Below are positions 8,428 through 15,553 of a DNA stretch of 64,000 nucleotides, piece after piece (the first letter of the stretch is position 1; each line of letters opens with the position of its first letter). The notes under the pieces were generated by a model that saw only the letters and a list, made by a program, of their open reading frames with translations, had not been told where the DNA came from and searched no databases. The stretch comes from JANMJD01 sp963828405. GTDB taxonomy: Bacteria > Actinomycetota > Acidimicrobiia > Acidimicrobiales > Ilumatobacteraceae. Location: assembly GCA_963828405.1 (NCBI GenBank), contig CAWHEG010000012.1, positions 62,001-126,000 of the forward strand, given 5' to 3'. Position numbers and translations under genes: made by a program.

Positions 8428-9150
8428 TCAGCGCGGCTTGTCGATGCCCCGCAAGCGTTCCCGCAGACACATCCGGATCATCCCGAGACCGAGCACGATG
8501 GTCTTGCGCAGATCGCCGGTGACCGAACTCTCCCCCACCCGCGGGAGGTAGCGCACCGGCACCTGGACGAGCGGCACACGGTGGCGGACGAGGTGGAGCA
8601 GCATCTCGAACCCGAACGCCGACTTGTCGTTGCGGAAGTCGGGTGAGATCAGATCGAGCGCCTCGCGGGTGATCACCCGGAAGGTGCAGCCGACGTCGGA
8701 GAGGTACGACGAGTTGAACAGCACCTCGGTGAGCTTGGCCACCGCCCAGTTACCCCACCGCAGGAACGGGCCCATGTTGGCGCCCGAGAAGATGAACGTC
8801 TGGACCGTGCGGGAACCGACGACGAACTGCGCGTCGGTGAGGAACGGCAGCAGCTTGAGCAGGTCGCTCGGGTCGAAGGTGCCGTCGGGCTCGCACACGC
8901 ACACAAGGTCGAACGTCGACGTGTCCGCAAATCCGCGGCGGATCGCCGCCCCGTAGCCCTGGCGGCTTTCATACACCTCTCGGGCGCCGGTCGGAGCGAC
9001 CGCCGGGGTGGTGTCGGGGTGGGCGTTGTTGTTGACGACGACGATCTCGTCGACGATGCCCAGCGCCTCGAACCCCTCGATGCAGGCCCGAATGCTTCCC
9101 GCCTCGTTGTACGTCGGCAGGATGACCGCCAACGTGCGATCGTGCCACAT
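8428..9150 (-). CDS. GT2 glycosyltransferase
   Basis: A 240-residue GT-A family 2 enzyme. LAVILPTYNEAGSI and IVVVNNNAHPDTT form the nucleotide-sugar pocket, GYGAAIRRGF is the acceptor-loop segment, and CEPDGTFDP carries the metal-binding acidic pair. The central SGANMGPFLRWGNWAVAKL and the later SDVGCTFRVI motif resemble polyprenyl-phosphate sugar transferases without a membrane tail. The ATG shares its A with the TGA stop of the upstream GT-C gene (TGATG), so the two are translationally coupled. A likely division of labour is that this enzyme makes a lipid-linked sugar donor and the neighbouring GT-C protein uses it outside the membrane; this is inference. Confidence 0.83.
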   Translation of the reverse strand: MWHDRTLAVILPTYNEAGSIRACIEGFEALGIVDEIVVVNNNAHPDTTPAVAPTGAREVYESRQGYGAAIRRGFADTSTFDLVCVCEPDGTFDPSDLLKLLPFLTDAQFVVGSRTVQTFIFSGANMGPFLRWGNWAVAKLTEVLFNSSYLSDVGCTFRVITREALDLISPDFRNDKSAFGFEMLLHLVRHRVPLVQVPVRYLPRVGESSVTGDLRKTIVLGLGMIRMCLRERLRGIDKPR

Positions 9151-10625
9151 CAGGCGCTCGCTTTCGGCAGATAGACGATGAATCCGGCGACCTCGACCCG
9201 GTCGTAGTCCCCGACCGGCTGTAACAACGCGCCCGGGTTCTCGTCATAGGACAGGAATACGAACGCGACGTTCGCTGCCGGCGCGGCCTCGACCAACCGC
9301 TGGTAGTGCGGGTACCGGATCGGATATCCCGAAGTGACAGCGCTCGGGATTCGCGCGTCCGACATGTAGGTTACGGGGAGGACGGCCCAGTAGCTGCCGG
9401 CGATGTACCGCACCTCGTTCGCATCCAGGAAGTCGATCAAACCGGAGGTGGGCGCGTTCGGATCGCCGAAGTGTCGCCCGATGTTCCTCTGCTGATAGGG
9501 GACGACCAGCAGTCCCACCCAAGCGGCGATGACCCCCAGCGACGTCCAAGTCTCGAGACTCGGTCGCCGTTGGGCTACCCAACCGGCAATCTGCACGACA
9601 CCGACGGCGAACGCCGGGAACAGCACGGCGGCGGGTACGACCCCGTACCGGCCATCGGTTACGAACCCGAGCGGCGAAAACAGTGCCATCGCCGGCCAGA
9701 CTGCGACGAGACAGACGGCAACGAGTCGGCCACTTCGACTCGATCGAAACAGGCATCGCCCACCGATGAGAACGATACCGATAGCGACGAGGTACACAGA
9801 GACGCTCACGGGTTTCCCGAGTGTCCAACGAGACCCGGCCTGATCGAGAAGGCCAAGGTCGCGAGGAAGCAGACCGCTGAAGAACCGAGCGAGCCGCTGC
9901 AGATACGTTCCCCGGCTGTCGCCGACGACCTCGCCGCCCAATGATGGGAAGCCATGCCGTGCGTTCCAAACGATCCACGGCATGTTGACCAGCAGCGCGG
10001 CACCACCGGCGGGCGCCCACCAACGTCGCCAGTGGCGGCGATGGTACACCCCGACCACCACGCACGCCGGGCCGACGACGGCAAGGTACATCGGATGGGC
10101 GAACACGGCCAGTCCGACAAGACAACCGGCTACAGCGGACGATCTCGCGGACGGTACCTCCCGGCCGAGCACCGCACTGAGGCAGTAGAGGGAAGTGGCC
10201 ACCAGCAGCAGCCCGCCCGAGTAGGCCAGGTACGCCCTGGTCGACAGCACCAACAAGGCACCGGGAACGAGCCACAACAGCGAACCGGCGACAACTCCGG
10301 CCACATCGCTGTGCACCCGAGAGGTCAAACGCCCGACGACCAGGCAGGCCACCGCCCACAGCGCCACTGGCAACAGTTTCAGCGGCGTCACGTGAGCACC
10401 GAACATCGCGACGATCGGGGCGAACAGGTAGCTCTCCAAGTTCGCGGTGTAGGCATTGCCGGGTATCACCACGTCGAAGCGACCATGGATCGCGTCGATC
10501 GCGCCGAGTCCGGTTACGGCCTCATCCGAGTTGAGCGTTCCCCAGGCCGTCGAAAGCACCCACCATCGGGTCAACAGGCCACAGACCACGACGGCCGCGA
10601 TCGGCCATCGAGCGGGTCTCTTCAC
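9150..10625 (-). CDS. GT39/ArnT-like integral membrane glycosyltransferase
   Basis: A polytopic protein of about 491 residues. The first periplasmic loop carries LNSDEAVTG, the acidic motif (D-E) typical of GT-C transferases of the PMT/ArnT type that use polyprenyl-phosphate sugars. About ten hydrophobic segments follow (for example VGRLTSRVHSDVAGVVAGSL and ALLVNMPWIVWNAR), and a soluble C-terminal domain ends the protein. The GTG at 10625 is chosen because it precedes MKRPARWPIAAVVVCG, a basic start followed directly by the first membrane helix; a TTG at 10673 in frame is possible. From here rightward the base composition is less GC-rich than in the genes to the left. Confidence 0.72.
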   Translation of the reverse strand: MKRPARWPIAAVVVCGLLTRWWVLSTAWGTLNSDEAVTGLGAIDAIHGRFDVVIPGNAYTANLESYLFAPIVAMFGAHVTPLKLLPVALWAVACLVVGRLTSRVHSDVAGVVAGSLLWLVPGALLVLSTRAYLAYSGGLLLVATSLYCLSAVLGREVPSARSSAVAGCLVGLAVFAHPMYLAVVGPACVVVGVYHRRHWRRWWAPAGGAALLVNMPWIVWNARHGFPSLGGEVVGDSRGTYLQRLARFFSGLLPRDLGLLDQAGSRWTLGKPVSVSVYLVAIGIVLIGGRCLFRSSRSGRLVAVCLVAVWPAMALFSPLGFVTDGRYGVVPAAVLFPAFAVGVVQIAGWVAQRRPSLETWTSLGVIAAWVGLLVVPYQQRNIGRHFGDPNAPTSGLIDFLDANEVRYIAGSYWAVLPVTYMSDARIPSAVTSGYPIRYPHYQRLVEAAPAANVAFVFLSYDENPGALLQPVGDYDRVEVAGFIVYLPKASA

Positions 10626-10716
10626 AGGGATCGAAGTGTACGCGGCGAGTCGACGTCCGATGCGGTTCCTCAAGTGCGGTACGAGACAAGCGGGACCGGA
10701 TACCTGCGGTGCCCAC

Positions 10717-10743
10717 TTGACGGTAGCTCGAGGTCGATAGAGT
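10717..10743 (+). promoter_or_regulatory. Candidate promoter of the polysaccharide export operon
   Basis: TTGACG at 10717-10722 and TAGAGT at 10738-10743 resemble -35 and -10 boxes with a short 15-bp spacer, about 60 bases upstream of the GTG of the methyltransferase/glycosyltransferase fusion. The spacing is suboptimal, so this is only a candidate. It lies in the only non-coding gap (10626-10801) before a tightly overlapping operon, so a promoter must be somewhere here. Confidence 0.3.
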
Positions 10744-10801
10744 GAACCGCCGCCACGTGTGAGCCCAACTGGCCCCTACGTGCAGCAAGGGATCAGTCGA
10801 C

Positions 10802-13456
10802 GTGTCAGGAAGCCAACCACAGCCTATGGGATCGTTGTCGAGCGAGGAGACCGCAGCGGAACGGCCGAACTATCGCTACTGGCAGGAGCGCGGTGGTGAG
10901 TGGGAGACGATCTACGACGATCGCAAGCACCACCTGGTCTACTACCATTTACAGGAGGCGATGGTCCTTGAGTACGTCGAGCGGACCGGCGCCTCCAGCG
11001 TTCTCGAGGTCGGTTGCGGAGTCGGCCGCCATCTGCGGAACCTGAGAAAGATCTGCGACACACACGGCTTCGATCAGAGCCCGTCGATGAACGCGGTCGT
11101 GCAGTCGTGGGCCGAACCCGATTGGTTCGAGAGCAACGTGCGTCTCGGCCAGCCCCGCACGCCGCTTCCGTACACCGACGATGCCTTCGATGTCTCGTTC
11201 ACATCAGAGGTGCTGGTGCATGTGCACCCTGACGACATCGGTCCGCTACTGACCGAGATGATCAGAGTCTCTCGCTGGCAGGTGTTCCACATTGAGCCCT
11301 CGACGCCAGATCTGATCTCGTCCGACGACCACGACGGATGCTGGTGGCATGACCTTGCCGAGGTCTACGCCGCGCTCGGCTATCGATACGAGTACATGCC
11401 TCTGGGATTCAGCTCCCAGCGCCTCGGGCGGGTCGTATTGGACCCTGCCCAGGGCGGCGGCGACATACCCACGGCACTCCTCGACATCTACCGCGCCACC
11501 GAGGATCTGCTGCAGCCGACCATCGACCGACGTGTCGAACCGGCCGCGGTCGACGCCCTGCGTGCCGACCGCGATCGGCTGTGGACCGAGGTGGAGTCAT
11601 GGTCAGCATACTCAGCCGAGCTGAAGTCCGCCGTTGAGGCGATCACCGCAGACCGTGATCGCCTGTGGACCGAGCTTCGCGCCTCCGTCGCGTTTGCGGA
11701 TTCCCTGCACGCAGATCGCGATCGCCTGGCGATCGAAGTGCGCGACCGGGCGCGTTACGGCGAGGACCAAGCAGTCGAAGTCGCCCTGCTCACCCGCCAA
11801 CTGGCGGAGGTCACCAACGAACTGGAGCGGATGCCCCAGCGGTACATGCGGCAACTCGCTCAGGCCAATCAGCACCTCGTCGCGCTACGACGCGCCAATG
11901 CCGCAATGCACACCGAGCTCATCCCGTGGCGTCGGCTGCGGAAGTGGGTCGAAGCCGGTCGATTGAGATCAGCGGTATCGCGACGAATCACCCGCCGTCT
12001 CATGGCGTCGTCCATGGCTCAGGCCCACACGACGCCGATCGGTCTACGCGTCGTCGACTCGGAGGACGGCGGGGTCGAGGTGTGGTTGCTCGACCTGATC
12101 GATGCGAACGGCGTGTCGGTCCCGCTCGACAGCCTCGATCGTCCTGCAGGGTGGGAGCTGACGACGAGTGATCGAAGCCACGGTGAGTGGGCCCTCGTCG
12201 GCACCCTCGGAGGAGCCGAACTCGAACTTCCCGCCAGCTACGCCGATTGCCGGCTTCACCTGCTCGGCCACTCCTGGAGCGCCGCACTTTCGATCCGGAA
12301 CGGCGACAGCGAAGTCACGGTCCCCTTGACCTCCGAGGTGACGGTGTCGCATTGGCTACATCCGGATGGGCGCGAACCTGATCCGCTCCCAGGCGTACTC
12401 GGCGGCCTGATCACCGACCCCAGCGGCCGATGCAGCGAAGTCAGCCACGAGGAGTTCCTCGAAGCAGTGGCACACGCCCGGCCCCACGCCGTCGGCATCA
12501 TCCACCCACAATGGCGCGGCATCCGATCGAGTATGCAGAACCTGCTCTCCTACTGTTGGCTGGTACCGGACGACGTCGTCGGCGATGAACTGACATCAGC
12601 CGTCCGCCGGATCGCCGAGGCAGGCGTGTCGGTACTGGTCACTGGCGGGTATCCGCCCTGTGTCCCCCACATCGCAGCAGTGACCAGAGAGTGTGGAATT
12701 CGGATGTTGGCGACCTGGCACGGCAGTTTCATGCAGTACGGCGAACCGGCCGAACATCATGCACTGCACCAACTGATCAACTTTGCTGAGACCGATCTCA
12801 TCGAGAGAATAGGATTCGTCAAGGTGGGAATGGCAGAGGCGTTCCAGGCAATAGGTGTTCCTGCAGCTACGCTCTTCAACTATCTCCGCCAGACACCTCG
12901 GCCAGCAGCAAACCCCTCCAGCAATGTCACGACGCTTCGTATCGGCATCTGGTCGGTGGCGTCGATATGGCGGAAGATCCCCTATGCGATGCTCGCCGCA
13001 TGCGCCAGCTTAGGGAAGCCCGTAACGGTCTATGCCAGCGGCGACGACCCACACTTGGCGCGCCTTGCCGAAGAGCTCGGCATCCAACTGCGCCTGGTCG
13101 GCTCAGCTGTTCCGCAAGATGAGATGGCGGATTGGTTGCGGCGAATGGATATCAATTTGTACGTCACCCTCAGCGAGTGTGCCCCGATGCTGCCGCTTGA
13201 GAGTCTCGCGGTCGGAGTTCCCTGTCTGTTCGGTCCGAACGCCCACTACTTCGACAACGATCGATATCTGCGTGACCGCCTGGTCGTCCCAGAGCCCGAT
13301 CGACACGAACGCATCGCCGAGTCGATCCTCCGAGCGATCGATGAGCGAGAAGCGATACTGGAGCATTACCGAATGACTTTCTGGCCCGCCTACATCAGCG
13401 TCGCGGAACACGCCATGCAGGAGTTCCTCCAAGCCCCAGCTGGAGCAATCTGGTGA
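10802..13456 (+). CDS. Methyltransferase / coiled-coil / glycosyltransferase fusion
   Basis: An 884-residue multidomain protein. Residues about 60-220 are a class I methyltransferase (motif I VLEVGCGVGRH near 67; VSFTSEVLVHVHPDD; WQVFHIEP). Residues about 245-390 are a coiled coil in which ADRDRL recurs three times at spacings of 28 and 21 residues, exact multiples of a heptad. A basic linker (SAVSRRITRRLM) and a beta-rich stretch follow. Residues about 600-880 look like a GT-B glycosyltransferase (LRIGIWSVASIWRKIPYAM; SECAPMLPLESLAVGVPCLFG). Its gene is followed by wzm and wzt with stop-start overlap. The arrangement recalls WbdD, a chain-capping methyltransferase whose coiled coil measures O-antigen length. 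That role is inferred, and no kinase domain is seen. Confidence 0.72.
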   Translation: MSGSQPQPMGSLSSEETAAERPNYRYWQERGGEWETIYDDRKHHLVYYHLQEAMVLEYVERTGASSVLEVGCGVGRHLRNLRKICDTHGFDQSPSMNAVVQSWAEPDWFESNVRLGQPRTPLPYTDDAFDVSFTSEVLVHVHPDDIGPLLTEMIRVSRWQVFHIEPSTPDLISSDDHDGCWWHDLAEVYAALGYRYEYMPLGFSSQRLGRVVLDPAQGGGDIPTALLDIYRATEDLLQPTIDRRVEPAAVDALRADRDRLWTEVESWSAYSAELKSAVEAITADRDRLWTELRASVAFADSLHADRDRLAIEVRDRARYGEDQAVEVALLTRQLAEVTNELERMPQRYMRQLAQANQHLVALRRANAAMHTELIPWRRLRKWVEAGRLRSAVSRRITRRLMASSMAQAHTTPIGLRVVDSEDGGVEVWLLDLIDANGVSVPLDSLDRPAGWELTTSDRSHGEWALVGTLGGAELELPASYADCRLHLLGHSWSAALSIRNGDSEVTVPLTSEVTVSHWLHPDGREPDPLPGVLGGLITDPSGRCSEVSHEEFLEAVAHARPHAVGIIHPQWRGIRSSMQNLLSYCWLVPDDVVGDELTSAVRRIAEAGVSVLVTGGYPPCVPHIAAVTRECGIRMLATWHGSFMQYGEPAEHHALHQLINFAETDLIERIGFVKVGMAEAFQAIGVPAATLFNYLRQTPRPAANPSSNVTTLRIGIWSVASIWRKIPYAMLAACASLGKPVTVYASGDDPHLARLAEELGIQLRLVGSAVPQDEMADWLRRMDINLYVTLSECAPMLPLESLAVGVPCLFGPNAHYFDNDRYLRDRLVVPEPDRHERIAESILRAIDEREAILEHYRMTFWPAYISVAEHAMQEFLQAPAGAIW

Positions 13457-14289
13457 GAACGCTGATGCGGGACCTGGTCAGCCGGGCACCGCAGGTCATT
13501 CAACTTCCGATCCGGCAGCGGTCGCTGCTGCGCCAGCTCGCCCGACGCGACGTCGAAGTTCGGTACAAGGGTTCGCGGCTCGGAATCGTCTGGGCGATGA
13601 TTACCCCACTCTTCCTGCTGGCCGTCTATACGTTCGTCTTCGGCACCATCTTCAAGGGCGACTGGCCTGGGCGGGCCGACGCCGGCGTGCTCGACAAAGC
13701 TGTCATCATCTTCACCGGGCTGGTCACGATGACGCTCTTCACCGAACCAGTGGTGCGGGCGAGCACCTGCATCATCAGCGTTCCGAACTTCGTGAAGAAG
13801 GTGGTTTTCCCACTCGAACTTATTCCGATGTCCTTGATCGGAGGCGCGTTGTTTCATTTCCTAGTGAGCCTCTCGATCCTCCTCGTCGGAGTGATCGTCA
13901 TCCAGGGAATTCCACCGCTCACTGCTCTAGCACTACCGATCGTGATCCTACCGGTTGTTATCCTAAGTTTAGCGTTTTCGTGGTTTCTCGCCAGTCTCGG
14001 TGTGTTCATTCGCGATCTGACATACATCGTGCAACTATTGGTGCAAGTCTTGATGTTCATGACTCCGGTCTTCTACCCCGATCAGCTTGTACCAGCAGCG
14101 ATGAGACCGATCGTCTTGAAGATCAACCCGATGGCGGCTGCGATCTACAATATGCGGCAGATTCTCATCTTCGGTGGTCCGGTAAACTGGCTTACGATCG
14201 TTGCTTGGATCGTGGTTTCATCGATTCTCGCTATTCTCTCGTTCATCTGGTTTCAACGGACGAAGCGAGCCTTTGCCGATGTCATCTGA
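13453..14289 (+). CDS. wzm: ABC transporter permease for polysaccharide export
   Basis: A 278-residue ABC-2 type permease with about six hydrophobic segments (GIVWAMITPLFLLAVYTFVF, LIGGALFHFLVSLSILLVGV, PIVILPVVILSLAFSWFLA and others) and the family start LARRDVEVRYKGSRLGIVW. With Wzt it would export a lipid-linked surface polysaccharide across the membrane. The GTG overlaps the previous stop by four bases and the wzt ATG lies inside its last codons, so the three proteins are made together. The coding sequence is distinctly more AT-rich than its neighbours, especially about 13.9-14.2 kb, consistent with acquired DNA or simply with hydrophobic codon content. Confidence 0.9.
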   Translation: MRTLMRDLVSRAPQVIQLPIRQRSLLRQLARRDVEVRYKGSRLGIVWAMITPLFLLAVYTFVFGTIFKGDWPGRADAGVLDKAVIIFTGLVTMTLFTEPVVRASTCIISVPNFVKKVVFPLELIPMSLIGGALFHFLVSLSILLVGVIVIQGIPPLTALALPIVILPVVILSLAFSWFLASLGVFIRDLTYIVQLLVQVLMFMTPVFYPDQLVPAAMRPIVLKINPMAAAIYNMRQILIFGGPVNWLTIVAWIVVSSILAILSFIWFQRTKRAFADVI

Positions 14290-15553
14290 TTCGCAACCGC
14301 TCATTGAGATTCATGACGTTGTCAAGACTTTCGAGATCATCGACCGCCCTCGAACTCATCTTCGCAAGGCGTTGTTCGGTGGGGCCGCGCACCGAGGGCC
14401 CACGTTCACCGCCCTCCAGGGTGTTTCGTTCGAAGTCGGGAGAGGCGAATCGGTCGGAATCCTCGGGATGAATGGCTCGGGCAAGAGCACACTCCTGCAG
14501 ATCATCGCCGGCACGATGGAACCGACATCCGGATCGGTTGCCGTTCGCGGTCGGGTCTCGGCGCTGCTGGAGCTCGGCTCGGGGTTCAACCCAGAGTTCT
14601 CCGGACGCGACAACGTCTACCTTGCCGCGTCGATTCTGGGTCTCGGCCGGGCGGAGATAGAAAGCCGTCTCGACGATATTCTGGGGTTCGCCGACATCGG
14701 GGAATTCATCGACCAACCGGTCAAGGTCTACTCGAGTGGCATGTACGCCCGTCTCGCCTTCTCCGTGGCGATCGCGGTCGATCCCGAGATTCTGATCGTC
14801 GACGAGATTCTGTCGGTTGGTGATATCGCCTTCCAGCAGCGGTGTGTCAGCCGAATGCGCAAGATGCGCGAGGCCGGTCTGACGCTGTTGTACGTCAGCC
14901 ACTCGGTCGACAGCGTCAAGAGCGTGTGCCAGCGGGCGATATTGCTCGAGCGCGGCCGCAAGACGATGGACGGGATTGCCGAACGAACTGTCGATTACTA
15001 CCTCGAACGCATGCGCAACAAGATGAACGAGGAGCGGATCACGTTACACGAACACGTCGAGGTTCCCGTGGAGTTGGCTCCGGCCGAGGCCGAAACTCCC
15101 CAAAGGCGCATCCTCGGAGCCATCGTCGAATCGGTGAGGGTGCTCGATGACACCGGGAGTGAGCAGTCGGCGTTCTTCTTCGCTGAGCACGTGACCGTCG
15201 AGGTCAGCATCCTCGCTCAAGTGGACAGCCCTGATCTGAGCGTCTCGTTCCTGGTGCGCGACGGCACCGGCATCGACATCACCGGTACGACGTCCTTCGA
15301 GGAGTGCGTCCGCATTCCGATGGTCCAGGCGGGCGGACGCGTCAGCGTCCGATTCAGATTCGAGAACGTGCTGCGCCACGGTGGTTACGGCGTGTCCGCC
15401 GCCGTGGTTCGGGTCCGCATGCGGGACCTCTCCGACGCCATTGCGCTGCATCAGATCGATGCCGCGGCCTCCTTTCAGTCGATCGGTAGAGACACGCGTC
15501 CGGTGCACTACAAGGTCTTCGTTCCCACGTCGGTCGAGGTCGTGACCCGGTGA
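14279..15553 (+). CDS. wzt: ABC transporter ATP-binding protein with glycan-recognition domain
   Basis: A 424-residue ATPase. The nucleotide-binding domain occupies about residues 1-245: Walker A GMNGSGKST near 62, ABC signature YSSGMYARLAF near 151, Walker B ILIVDE near 170 and the switch His in YVSHSVDSV. Residues about 280-420 form an extra C-terminal beta domain of the Wzt_C type, which in O8/O9a-like systems binds the capped non-reducing end of the polysaccharide before export. Its presence implies that the exported glycan carries a terminal modification, in keeping with the methyltransferase fusion upstream. The ATG at 14279 overlaps wzm by 11 bases. Confidence 0.9.
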   Translation: MSSDSQPLIEIHDVVKTFEIIDRPRTHLRKALFGGAAHRGPTFTALQGVSFEVGRGESVGILGMNGSGKSTLLQIIAGTMEPTSGSVAVRGRVSALLELGSGFNPEFSGRDNVYLAASILGLGRAEIESRLDDILGFADIGEFIDQPVKVYSSGMYARLAFSVAIAVDPEILIVDEILSVGDIAFQQRCVSRMRKMREAGLTLLYVSHSVDSVKSVCQRAILLERGRKTMDGIAERTVDYYLERMRNKMNEERITLHEHVEVPVELAPAEAETPQRRILGAIVESVRVLDDTGSEQSAFFFAEHVTVEVSILAQVDSPDLSVSFLVRDGTGIDITGTTSFEECVRIPMVQAGGRVSVRFRFENVLRHGGYGVSAAVVRVRMRDLSDAIALHQIDAAASFQSIGRDTRPVHYKVFVPTSVEVVTR

